Below are positions 21,400-32,107 of a DNA stretch of 64,000 nucleotides, in pieces (within the stretch, counting starts at the first letter, position 1; each line of letters opens with the position of its first letter). The stretch comes from Prosapia bicincta (taxonomy: Eukaryota; Arthropoda; Insecta; Hemiptera; Cercopidae): positions 136,680,731 to 136,744,730 of the forward strand of contig JBAIZL010000006.1 in NCBI GenBank assembly GCA_036971475.1. The letters are read 5' to 3'. The position numbers were made by a program, and so were the translations under genes. The notes beneath the pieces are model-generated. The model had not been told where the DNA came from and made no database searches. It was given only the letters and a program-made list of their open reading frames with translations.

Positions 21400-22330
21400 T
21401 AATACCTTTGATATGTAGACGACATTTTACTATTATATGATGTCAACAAACGGCAAACCAAACCATTACACAATTACATCAATACCATACAACAAAACCT
21501 TAGATTTACCGTCGAATTGGAATACAATAATACAATAAACTTTCTCTGGACCTTACCATCACTAGACACAACACCAAACAATTCAAAATTACAGAAAACC
21601 AACAAACACGCTACATTTAATCATGTGTTACACCACAAAAGCAATATACCTATGCTACAAAAAGACTATGACGAAGAAATCAATACAATAAAATACATTG
21701 CTCAACAAAACTGTTACCAACATAGATTTATAGACAAAATAATCATGAAAATTAAACATAAACACCATCACCAAACGGCCACACTGACAAACCACACAAA
21801 AATCACTAAATACATCTCCCTCACATACCGCAACAAACACACAAAATTGCTTCCACATTCAGAAAACTTGATTACCAAATATCTTACAAAACAACGAACA
21901 CTTTATAAGTCAACACATAGAACCCTTTCATCAACAAACAGACAAATACAATCTATCTGTTATATACAAAATAAAATGCAGCGAGTGTCCCAGCTATTGT
22001 ATCGGCCAAACCAGTAGATCATTCAACACACACTTCAATGAACACATCAAGGACATTAAACAACTAAACCATAAAATTCAGTTACACAACACATTTACAA
22101 AACATGTAACATTCATATACGGACATACATACTAATTTAAATACTCGCCACATATTAAACCGTAGTAAAAAAACTAACAACTATAAAAAAATATGAAATA
22201 TACAAACATTACACAACAGAAAATATAATAAATGACCACTTTGAATCCAATACCCTTTTCCATTACATCGTAAACAACCAACTTCTTATGCTGACAATTT
22301 TTTATACCTTCTGGGACACCGCCAGTAGAG
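21400..22330 (+). pseudogene. PLE-E RT/connector/GIY-YIG remnant
   Basis: The longest single frame (21517-22017) covers the connector, with NKHATFNHVLHHKSNIPML and the DEEINTIKYIAQQN block that are also in PLE-E copy 2 at 59600-59720. The nuclease lies in a shifted frame and has CIGQTSRSF in place of YIGQTGRSF. RT motifs upstream are almost gone. Confidence 0.7.
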
Positions 22331-22536
22331 GCTTAGTTTTGTAAAAGAAACGATTGTTTTGAAACACGTCAGCAAGTAAAATCTAAAGTATAATACCCTT
22401 TTCCATTACATCGTAAACAACCAACTTCTTATGCTGACAATTTTTTATACCTTCTGGGACACCGCCAGTAGAGGCTTAGTTTTGTAAAAGAAACGATTGT
22501 TTTGAAACACGTCAGCAAGTAAACTCTAAAGTATTT
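22251..22536. repeat. 143-bp tandem duplication of the PLE-E 3' end
   Basis: tacccttttccattacatcg starts at 22251 and again at 22394, giving a 143-bp period and two nearly identical copies. Confidence 0.9.
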
Positions 22537-22834
22537 GGTTAGTTACATATTAATTAATTATAGTATTTTTATATGCTATGTATTCAAGATCTTCATTGTT
22601 TTGGTTATGGTGTTGCAGGTGCCAAATGGTATAAACAGTTTCCTAATAACCAGTTTTTAATATTAAAAAAATTGGGTAATAAAGCGATATTTTTAAACAC
22701 ATGATAAAAGAAAACTTTATTCATATATCAGTCTTGGTTCGTATTCCTGTTTCTTGCTTTATAGAAAAAATTCACTAGAAAATAAATTTAAACGAAAAGT
22801 AACTCGTGATTCCATTTAGTAAGAAACATTAAAA

Positions 22835-23098
22835 ATGTATAGTTGGGTACTATCAGATGATGAGTATGGACCGGCATTACCTCCTGAAAGATTGACTGAT
22901 AAAGATGTAACATGTTCCAATGAACAAAAAGTCTATGGCCCTGTACAAAGAAGTCTATTATATAATGACGTATCTGAATCAGAATCTGAAGAGATCATAG
23001 GTCCCTTGCTGGAAGATGTTGTGGATTCTAAGGGGAAAAAACCTTTGCAACACATGGAGTTGGGAAAATATTCTCAAAACAATGATTCTTCTTATAAA
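22835..23098 (+). CDS. GPALPP1: GPALPP1 orthologue, exon 1
   Basis: First of five coding exons of a 289-residue protein of the GPALPP motifs-containing protein 1 family (DUF3752). The exon encodes 88 residues: MYSWVLSDDEYGPALPPERL has the defining GPALPP motif at residues 12-17, followed by two related motifs (VYGPVQ and IIGPLLED) within an acidic, Ser-rich stretch (SESESEE). It ends exactly at a codon before GTAAGC at 23099. The ATG at 22835 is preceded by an in-frame stop at 22820-22822; a coding exon farther upstream cannot be ruled out. The vertebrate protein is about 340 residues with the same N-terminal motif region and a conserved C-terminus. Its molecular role is poorly defined; a nuclear, low-complexity protein is expected from composition. 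Confidence 0.9.
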
Positions 23099-23559
23099 GT
23101 AAGCAAAATTTATTATTTTTTTCATGGATGTAAGCTATTTCAGTTCAACTATTGAAATGTGTGAAAAAGAACTAATCATATCGAATTTGTTGTTATTAAT
23201 AGTAAGCTAGTGACGTTTAATGTGCCTGAATAATATTTAATTATAATCTGCTTAGTGTTGCCATGTAAATGCCCCTATTGTTAAAAAAAAAAATTATATG
23301 TAAAATTTATAAAATGTAAGTTTATTTTTCCTCATTGAACACAAAATGGCTAACGAAAATTAAATTATAGAAGAAATTCAGTATAGTTTGAGTTAATCAG
23401 TGAAATTTACCCTTAGTGAGTTGCAATTTAAATAGCCTATTTCCTGAGCATGAAATTAGTGTGTGAAAATAAATTTTTAATTTGCTTGAAACTCTTAAAA
23501 TTTAAATCCTTACATGTGTATAAGGATAAAACAAATATACGTCTTTAGTTGCTTATATA

Positions 23560-26500
23560 CAGTCGAATCTCTGTATAACGAAGTCGATTATCCAGAGAAA
23601 AAATTCGTTGTAGAGCGGTATTCGTTATTGAGAGGTTGTGTTGTAAAGAATGCTCCCACCCCATCTTACGCATATCGCATTACCTGCGGTAATAAAAGGG
23701 ATACAGTATAATATCGCGAGCGTAGTTAGTGTAATAGGCCAATGTTAATATAGGATAATGTTTTATAAAGTCTCAATTTATTTGAAATTCAAGTTGTTAA
23801 AAATGTTTTATTGATGTTTCTTCATTGTATTAGATATCCACATTCAATATTTTTCATAGGGTCTACTCTGTATAGGCTATTATGATAAGTTATCTAATGC
23901 TTATGAAAACTTACTGGTAAATAAGTACACTCACCAATTTATTTTCAGGAAGCATGACTTGAACGTAGTGGAATTTAATTGAAGCAAACTCAGTAGGCCG
24001 TAATTTAGTAATTGTATTATTTATTAACCGTATTACATTTTTTAACACTTTAAACATGGCGGCGATATTGGTGATCTCATCAAACTACTGTCTGTTTTTC
24101 CTTAACTTCCAGCTCTGACAGCAGTGAAACACCATGCGGGTTGCATAGCCTGTCGTAGCATCTAATTATCGACCCCGTTGTTTTCATCTCAATAATTTTA
24201 TTTCCAACATATACATTTTTATTGGTGACATCAGAACAGTGTATTAGACTCTAAAATATTGTTTTATTTATCGGGTCACAATGTAAAAAAAGAAATAATA
24301 CAAATGATAAATTACTGTATGACAAATAAGAAAACACAATAAAAAAGACAGAGAAAAAAGAAAATTTATATACAAAACTAAAGACCCTACTACTAAAATA
24401 TATTACATACTAAAATAAGCACTCGACGTTTCACTCAGAATGTTTGTTTCTTTTTGTGCCAAGTGTTTCGGAGATCGTAATGTAAACGGAGACAAAGATA
24501 ATACATATGTCACGTCCGAGACTACTTATAGCCGAGATAAGCTGACATTGGTTTACTACAATCTTATGTTGACACAATTGGGCGTCCAAGCATTTTGTCA
24601 ATTACTCATATTTACAATAGTCTGTTCCCATCTCCAGTTGGTTTATTAACTCTAGCAAGACAGTTATCGTTTATTCTTGTGTTAGTTCAGAAAACTTGGG
24701 TTAATTTTTATGATCGTTGTTTTTACCGGATATTCTGCCGCGTTAAATGGTTCAAACTAAAAAAAAAACATTGAAATATAAAAGTTAAACCAAATTAAAT
24801 CTGTTAATAAAACTTCCTGAATCATTGTTTCAGTTGAAGTATCAAAAGTTAACTTGGGATGGTCGGATTTAAAGACAACTCAGGCACAATGTTCTCCAAA
24901 CTCTTTTAAAGCACTGGCGTAAAAATAAAACCTTTATATAGATATCGACACTAGAGAAGTTTCAATTAGCCTGGGAGTAAGCGTGCCGGTTTAAGGAAAT
25001 AAGCTGGGAGCGCATCTGTAAGGAAACCCAGAGCGTGCCGGAACGCTAGCCATGCTGAACGTGTTAACTGAACCTGCAACGTCCGCCCCCTCGTTCCGCT
25101 CCGGTGTCGCTGTTTGGTTGTTGCAGAAATTATTCATTTATTTTATATTTATATATCTGCTGCTCACACCGTTTTGTGTTAAAGATCCCTAAATTTTGTC
25201 TTGTGTTCCCGCCTAACGTACCATGCCTAAATGCAAGCCTATTCCCGCTGACTGCTACCTTAACGTTTGTATGACCTCCCCTAAGTTGGTTGGCAGGTTT
25301 GTTGGGTCTGTATTTAGTCACACATGTCAGTAAAAGAGTCAGCTGGAAAGAAATAACATTTATATGAATACACAAAATTTTCAAAGCATTTTAACACTTC
25401 ATGAGATTGCAGGCACAGCAAGGGGACGTGCAAAATATGATCATGTTTAAGATACCTATTTTAAAAGGCTCCTGTGTTCTTTAAACATGATCTGCCAGTA
25501 GACATCGTCTCTGGGCTTCAATACAAAAAACCAACTAATTTTTAGAATAGCTCAATAAAATTGTTCTCAGCAGAGAACTCGTTTGAAGAAACATTAGGTT
25601 CTGAATTTTATATATTTATTAATTAATGAAATTTAATTAAAACTCTACTTTGATTTTATAATCATTATTTATCAGTTGGAAAAAACTAAAAGGTTTTATT
25701 GGTTGTTCAACACAGGATAAATTCAAATACTGTAAGTTTTTATAATGCATTTAATTAATGATTTTAAACTAAAATAATTATCTTTTCAAATAAAATACAT
25801 TTAACTCTCTCTTTATCTTTACAAATAATTAATTAAAAGTTCGTTATTTTTCACATATTTAAATCCTACATTTCATATATAATTCATTAATTACATTTAC
25901 ACATTTTTAAACAAAATTATTTGCAAATTTAACATAATAAAAAATAGTATCTTCTTATTTCAAGATAAAGGTAAATTCACGTTTTATTATAAATAATTTT
26001 AAAATTTATATGATTCAATAAATCTGGTCTTTTTGAAAATGATTGGCTTATGGCCAAAACTACTTTGTAAATTAAATATTTATTATTCATTTTATTACTT
26101 CAATTTTATTACTTTTAAGATTTATTTAATTTTTCAACATAGAATGAAGTCATTGTTTAAGTTTAATTGGTAATTTGAATTTAATAAATTTAACTGACTA
26201 AATTTGACGTTAATTTGTATATAATAGAGAAAATGACTTGCCAAGGATTTCCCTGCCGGTCCTAGAGTCCTCTTGTCTGGATTCCCTGGTCCCTGGACAT
26301 CGGAAGTTGCCATCCCTGGTCAGTCGATGGAAGTCTTTCTCCATTTCCACTTCCTGGAGGCTGAGTCTGGAGTCCTCGTCCATGGATGGAAGTTGAAACG
26401 TGGCTATTTTGGTCCCATCTGGCCTGATGATGGTTGTCCTAGGCGCTGACCAACATTACGATCATTAACACCTCATATTAAAAATTTTTACTGATTGCCT

Positions 26501-27338
26501 TACAGGTCCCTAAGTTCCTGTATTTATTGCGGCTATGTAACCCTTCCCCTCCGCTCTAAGCTCGTCGCTATCTCCGTGCTTGTTTCTTGTATGGGCGGGT
26601 TGGACAACGTATCAGTTTTAACCTGCATAATTTTGTTATCTGTTTTAGAACACTGAAAAATGTCTATTATTTTAAAATGGCTGTAACTTTTTTGTTATTT
26701 AAGTTTTTTAAATTCTGTTTTCACTATTGTTTATTATGGATTTTTCTGGTCATTTCAAAATGTCGATGATAGTTCTACGTGACCTAGTTCTCAAGTTAGC
26801 ATTTTTCGGCACTTAAAAAATTTTCACTTCACTCTCGTTTGTCAAATTTAGTTAGTTATTACAGTTTCATGCTATCATAATTTTTAATTTGTCTTAATAA
26901 TACTTATTCAAAATTTTACTGGCTTCTTGACTCTTTACTATGTTTATTATACCATAAATTAAAACCTTATTATTCAAATATTAAAATTGTTATTTAAACA
27001 ATAGGAAGTTATTAATTTCTTAATTTGAACGGTAATTCAGACCGTTTCAAACCGAACTACAACATGCAGTCAATTGCCGACATGTGTTTCGCCTATCATT
27101 CTTGGTTTTGTTGACCCTCCTGCCGAAAATAAACAATTTCCTGGAAATGCCATTGTGAGCTGCCTATACAACACTACATTTCTTCGGCTGAAATGGAAAA
27201 AAATTTGTTATTGAGAGGTCCGAAATTCGTTACATAGAGGTAAATAAGCAGTATAACTTCTAAAATGTCTTGGGACAAGATAAAAATTCGTTATATAGAG
27301 GATTTCGTTATCTGGAGGTTCGTTATATAGAGGTTCGA

Positions 27339-27341
<3 letters not shown>
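23560..27341. mobile_element. pogo/Tigger-like DNA transposon, no transposase seen
   Basis: Left end cagtcgaatctctgtataac at 23560 and right end (complement) cagtcgaacctctatataac at 27341, each with an adjacent TA (23558-23559, 27342-27343). Both ends carry further subterminal copies of the cgttatatagagg type. These are the terminal signals of pogo-like Tc1/mariner-superfamily elements. The 3.8-kb interior holds no transposase frame; it includes an ~800-bp dispersed repeat (24050-24850) and a relatively GC-rich patch near 24960-25110. Confidence 0.75.
24050..24850 (+). repeat. ~800-bp interspersed repeat, partner inverted at 53930-54725
   Basis: From catggcggcgatattgg to the stretch around caaaagttaactt, this segment matches 53930-54725 in opposite orientation across its length, with scattered substitutions. 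No coding frame is conserved between the copies. Probably a non-autonomous transposon; termini are not defined. Confidence 0.8.

Positions 27342-27427
<86 letters not shown>
27342..27427. repeat. (TA)n microsatellite
   Basis: About 85 bp of TA repeats lying exactly between the right end of the pogo-like element and the 3' end of PLE-N. Confidence 0.95.
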
Positions 27428-27429
<2 letters not shown>

Positions 27430-27513
27430 TTTTTTGGACTAGGAGACTGACAGACTTACCTTGGTAAGAGTCCACTCTGTAGTCTTGAAATAGAAACACA
27501 TAGAAGCACTTAA

Positions 27514-27556
27514 ACAATGATATATTTCAACCACACAGTAGTCTTTGTCAATCGAA
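27514..27556 (-). ncRNA. Hammerhead-like motif, PLE-N, T3/A8 core
   Basis: Minus strand: core TTGACAA (27545-27551), extra A, stem II GACTAC/GTGGTT with loop TGT, GAAA (27525-27528), palindromic ATATAT helix III (27520-27525), cleavage base C or A depending on register. Stem I is weak, so this is the least certain of the T3/A8 set. The copy at 43630-43672 has a stronger stem II (GACCAC/GTGGTT). Confidence 0.4.
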
Positions 27557-27747
27557 GAGAAAACACAAAAAGAAATATGAGAGAATGAAATAAAATAATT
27601 GTAATCACAGATTGTGTAGAGTAGAAATCAGATGTCACAGATTAAAGATATATATATTGTTTCCATGAACATATGAGTGATTATAGTTTATATAAGTCTG
27701 TCAGGGGAAAAGAGATAAGGCTATTTGGAAAAAAAAACCGAATGGAT

Positions 27748-28992
27748 TTATCTGATGTTGAGGTTAGGGGATTCTCTGGACTTGGTATACCACTGGTATG
27801 ATAGTTCCCACCTTCTCAGTTCTGAGGGATTGCAATCAGGGGGGAGTGATTTAATTATTTTTGTGGTATAGCAGTCATCAAAAGTTGTGATGTGACTCGC
27901 AGCTTGTTGAGCTGTTGGTCTATCCATATTCATAATTTTAACATCATGTCTGTGGCCATTCATTCTGATATTCAGACCATCCGCAGTCAGGCCTATGTAC
28001 TGTGCTGAGCAAAGTTTACATTGTAGCTGGTATATGACATTTTTCGATGTACAATTATGATTACCCTGTATTTTGAAGACCATTTTTGTTGTTTGGTTGT
28101 TGAAACTATTTGCTGAGGGGTGTATTGGACACGTCTTGCATCTAGGTCTATTACATGGGAAGGAGCCATGAGGAAGTTTGTGTGGTTTCTCTGCATCAGG
28201 GTCTGGTAGTTTAGGTTGTACTAGGATGTTTTTCAAGTTGGGAGGTTGCTTGTACCAAATTTGCGGTGGATCGGTGAAAAGATTTTTGGTGTGGACGGAA
28301 GCTTGAAGAATTTTGAAGCCATCTCTCAATATCTTGTTGAGTTTATGTAGACCAGGATGGTAGTCTGTTATTAAAGACAGTTTATTTTGTTCTGTTTGTG
28401 GTTTATGGTGAACCGAGGATTGTGCTGAATCAATTTGGTTTTCAATGAGTTTTTTTGGGTATCCTCTTCTCTGGAAGGCTGTTGATATCTTTCTATTAAA
28501 ATCTTCCAATTCCCTATCATTCGAACAGATTCTCTTACCCCTGATTGCTTGACTGTATGGAATGGATCGTTTTATGTTTATTGGGTGGTTGCTGTCGAAA
28601 TGGAGATATTGTAGGTGGTTTGTAGGTTTGATGTGAATTCCTGTGTTGATATTTCCATTCTGGAGTGTTACCTCTACATCCAAAAAAGTGATGGCTGATG
28701 TAGATTTCTCCCAGGTAAATTGAAGTGTGGAGAATTGTGTCAGGCTGTCTAAAAATGTCTCAAGTGTTGAAGCACCCTGTGTCCAAATTAGGAAGATGTC
28801 ATCTATATATCTATACCAACATAATGGCTGGTGTGTTTGTGTCTTTAGAAAACTTTCTTCCAACAATCCCATGTACAGATTTGCGTACGATGGTGCCATT
28901 CTGGTACCCATTGCTGTTCCCTTTATTTGAAGGTAGTTCCTTCCCTCAAACTGAAAGTTGTTCTTCTCGAGGATGAACCTGGTCAGGTTCAC
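27748..28992 (-). pseudogene. PLE-N RT palm, linker and GIY-YIG endonuclease
   Basis: A 414-codon open frame: motif B AMGTRMAPSYANLYMG (residues ~29-44), motif C YRYIDDIFLIW (~60-70, IDD instead of VDD), FLDVEV (~103), the linker HPINIKRSIPYSQAIRGKRI, the Cys motif CNRPRCKTC (~280) and the GIY-YIG nuclease (VIYQLQCKLCSAQYIGLT at ~313-330, then RMNGHRHD). The C-terminus reads ELRRWELSYQWY. The frame is intact, but motif A lies upstream in a damaged region, so the protein is incomplete. Confidence 0.85.
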
Positions 28993-29284
28993 AAGAAAAG
29001 GTGTAGTGGGAGAAGGCTTGCCTGGGCGTTTGCTTAGAAAATTCTCTATTGCAGATAGGCCATGTGCATGAGGGATGTTGGTATAGAGAGAGCTATGGTG
29101 ACCAAAATAGTTACCGGGGGTAGAGGTACGGATATTTGTGAGAGTCGATCTATGAAGTGATTGGTGTCCTGGGTATGTGATGGAAGGTTCTTTACTAAGG
29201 GTTGAAGGTGTGAGTCGAGGAAAGCTGAAATTCTTTCCGTTACTGAATTGCAGCCAGCAATTATTGGTCTACCAGGTGGAGGGA

Positions 29285-30479
29285 TTATGTTTTTGTGGAT
29301 CTTTGGTAATATATAGAATTGAGGAGTAGAGGGGTTTCATTATATAATAATTTTAAAGATGTTTCCGAAATATTTTGTTCAGGGGCTGTATATTTGAGTA
29401 GGTCCGAGAGTAAATTGTTGAATTCTGTAGTAGGGTTATCTGTAAGTATTTTGTATGTTGTCATGTCTGACAGTTCCTTATTTGCTTCTTTGATGTAGTC
29501 TTCTTTGTTCATGATGACAGTGGTTGAACCTTTATCAGCTAGAAGAATCATAATATCTTTATTGTTTTTCAACGAAAATATTGCCGCTTTTTCTAATTTG
29601 GTAAGGTTAGGTTTAGTCTTCAGATTTTTAGTGAAATTTATATCGGTGATGCTTTGCATGATAAAGTTGATGTAAAGTTCAGTGGGGTGATCAGGTGGTA
29701 GTGGTGGTGGATCCCAGTTGGAGGGTGGTTTGAATTTTGCAAGACATACGTCTATGTTTGTATCCGTTTTGAAAGTTGGTGTCTGAGCTATATAATTTTT
29801 TATCCTAAGTTTCCTGGCAAAGCTGAAAACATCTTTTCCTAACTTGAATTGGTCTATTTCCTTAGTTGGTGTGAATGACAGGCCCTTAGAAATTACTTGT
29901 AGTTCATGTTCCGAGAGTGTGGTTGGAAATATTGTGCACGGCAACTGTTTTTGGTGAAGGGTTATTTCTTATATCGGGACTGTTATTATTATTATTTTTG
30001 TTATTTAGCAATAATGATTGGGTTGGCAGTTTAGGGAGTTGTCCACAGGGTACTGGTATCTTGAAGAGAGAACTTAGGCTAGGTTTGTCACACACAAGAG
30101 GTGGTTTGTCGGCAGGTAAAACTGGATTATCATATTTTTTGATTTGGCCAAAAAGATTTATTTCTTGAATGCAGAGTTTTGAAAGTTTATGTATTTTATT
30201 CTTTGCAAGATTGTCTTGCAGTATGTATGCTTTATTGAGAGTATCTTCCATTTGTTGTATTAGATATGGAAAATTGGAGGTAATTAATTTGGCAGTTGAG
30301 GTTAGTAATTCAGATAATTTGACTTGTTCTTGTTTGTGACACTGTAAGACCAAACGTGTAATTTGCAAAGAGTTGTTTTTGTAAATTGGAGAAATAACAG
30401 TTTTGATATACTGGGGCATACCTGACAGTGGTGATTTCAGGTATTTCAGGCTCTTTACCCCGAACTCAGAATATTCCAT
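29285..30479 (-). pseudogene. PLE-N N-terminal and RT finger region
   Basis: Two overlapping frames (30479-29904 and 29944-29285) joined by one frameshift near 29930. The second has KGLSFTPTKEIDQFKLGKD, the conserved N-terminal block of this PLE group, NLTKLEKAAIFSLKNNKDIM and ILLADKGSTTVIMNKEDY, the RT finger motif. Downstream at 29280-29000, in other frames, PGRPIIAGCNSVTERISAFL and SLYTNIPHAHG are visible, but motif A around them is disrupted by an indel. Confidence 0.8.
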
Positions 30480-30801
30480 TTTACTCTATTTATGTATCTG
30501 TTGCTGTCTTTATTTGATTGTTTCTGAGTTTCAACTCATGCCTTTTTATGCAAGTTTTAATTTCTTTAGTTTTCCACATTAAAACATTCTTTTTATTGAT
30601 AACTCATAATTGTTGTAGGCAGTGTTTCCTTTCTTGGTTTATCACTGAAAAAATTGTTAAATTAGTTTTGTAAATTAATCTGTTTTGTAAACTCTAAGCT
30701 ATACAAATCAAGTTTAATTTTAACATGTTTTTATTACAGTCTTTTGTTTGTTTTTCCTTTATTATAATAATTAAAGTAATTTCTAATAATTCTATTTTTA
30801 G

Positions 30802-30975
30802 CTTAAAGATAGCGCACAGAAACGAGAAAGTTGGATGTTAGAATTGCCTCTTGACAGAACTCGTAGTTTGGGATTAGGAGCTCGTAAATTTCGTCTTCAT
30901 GAAGCTCCTGACATGAGCCATTCATACGTTTGGACAGATACACCTGAGATGAAAGAAAAACGAGAAATGGAAAAG
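30802..30975 (+). CDS. GPALPP1: GPALPP1 orthologue, exon 2
   Basis: 58 codons, phase 0 on both sides, between AG at 30800-30801 and GTAAAC at 30976. It encodes the start of the DUF3752 domain: ESWMLELPLDRTRSLGLGAR, matching the family pattern W-M-x-E-L-P...G-L-G-x-R-x-F, then VWTDTPEMKEKREMEK, matching W-T-D-T-P. These are the strongest family-diagnostic residues of the gene. Confidence 0.92.
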
Positions 30976-31825
30976 GTAAACAAAAGAAAATATATTTGAT
31001 CTAAAACAGTTCTTTTTACATGTGCTTAAAGTTGCTCTCATTCTCTCTCTCTCTCTCTCTCTTTCTTTCTTACACTTACTGTAATGATACAATAAAAAAC
31101 ATACAATGAGACTTTTAATTATTGCTAACACTCACTCTACCTTCACCTTGGTTGTGCAACAATATTCAATCCACTCATAAATTAAGTAAAGTGCATTTAG
31201 TCTTAGTAAAAATTATCGAATTATTCAACATTAGAAATTAATTTATGTTTTTTACTAATAAAGTTATGTTCTCCAGTTTTCTTCATAACGGGTATCGTCA
31301 CAAGATTCTGCCTTTAATTAACTATTAATTAACAATAAAATATGAAATCTCGAGATGTTGTATTAGGAATGGTTTTGTAAATAGGATTTACTACTTTTTA
31401 ATTATTTAAATAATTATTTTAAAAAAATTCAATTAATTTAAGGAAATATTAATTAAGTTTTTAAGATGCGCAGATTAAAATAACAAATACAAGTGTTACT
31501 TTAGCATTTGTTATGTTGAGTATGGCTTTCGATGTGTTGGTGCTTTGAAGTTCTAATATGTTCTCATGAAATCTCCCCATAACTTGTAGTTGTACTTTAT
31601 TTTCAGTCCATTTATAAAATTAATTCACATATTCTGGGGGAAATAGATATTTTTATCGTACTAGTGTGATCTTTAATTATGAAGAAAACAGTTTTTAAAG
31701 ATTTAGTACATGAATATTCTTCTATCTTTCCAAATTTATGTTTGATGCAACTGTCAAGTCATATTTATTAATTCGCTTGGAAAAAAAAAACACTATTTAC
31801 TGATGTTTTTCAGCAGGCACATTTT

Positions 31826-32107
31826 TCACTTGGTCAGTGTATGGTTCTGTGAGTTACAGACACGAATGTTTGCTCTAGTATATTGTGTTATTGTGGATCT
31901 GTTTTTGTGATTTTGTATATTGCAAAATTTTCTGTTATATTTAGTTATTGCTTTTCTTTTGATGAAGTGTAGAATTTCTAGGTTAGTGTTGATATTGGTG
32001 TATGTGTGTAGCGGGTTCTGGATATAAATAGCGAAATTTAATTTGGGTTTTGTGTTGTTTATGTCTTTTGTATTCCTTGTACTTTTTGAAGTTTCTCCCT
32101 GTTTCAC
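31826..32107 (-). pseudogene. PLE-G endonuclease C-terminal fragment
   Basis: Downstream of the minisatellite on the minus strand, translation continues the GIY-YIG nuclease that the repeat unit encodes: GETGRNFK leads into a Lys/Asn-rich segment and an ILHFIKRKAITKYNRKF-like C-terminus comparable to the 'L..LEQYEIY' end of PLE nucleases. Frames are broken. It shows where the repeat came from. Confidence 0.6.

Larger units (their letters stand above)
21150..22540 (+). mobile_element. PLE-E copy 1, degenerate, with inverted 5' arm and duplicated 3' end
   Basis: Segment 21150-21325 is an inverted copy of the 3' tail found at 22245-22540. Between them the plus strand encodes PLE remnants: YVDD region near 21410-21440, connector (YDEEINTIKYIAQQN at about 21670-21710) and GIY-YIG (CSECPSYCIGQTSRSF at about 21980-22030). 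Stops and frameshifts abound. The 3' tail is present twice in tandem. Confidence 0.8.
27428..30479 (-). mobile_element. PLE-N copy 1, long Neptune/Poseidon-like Penelope element
   Basis: Minus-strand element in GPALPP1 intron 1, nearly full length but with at least three frame breaks. It differs strongly from the other PLEs here: GTAMGTRMAPSYANLYMG at motif B and a Cys-rich linker (CNRPRCKTCPIHPSANSF) before the GIY-YIG, features of the Neptune/Poseidon group. Its 3' end abuts (TA)n at 27427. The 5' end is set at the first ATG because no inverted arm was found. Truncated relatives lie at 43512-44437 and 45270-45470. Confidence 0.85.
23099..30801 (+). other. GPALPP1 intron 1 (7.7 kb, phase 0)
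   Basis: GTAAGC donor at 23099 and tattttta-G acceptor ending at 30801. It contains a pogo-like DNA transposon (23560-27341), a TA microsatellite and a 3-kb degenerate PLE-N on the opposite strand. The remaining 23099-23558 and 30480-30800 show nothing recognisable. Confidence 0.85.

Noticed and set aside
24440..24649. 69-codon frame as a gene
   Set aside because: Lies in the ~800-bp repeat, and the frame is not preserved in the second copy near 54130-54340.
26425..26470. CTGATGATGGTTG...ACCAAC as a hammerhead
   Set aside because: No GAAA follows stem II (ATTACG instead) and no helix III or stem I partner is seen.
27323..27517. Frame with long Tyr-Ile repeats (also 40196-40468)
   Set aside because: Translation of TA microsatellites.
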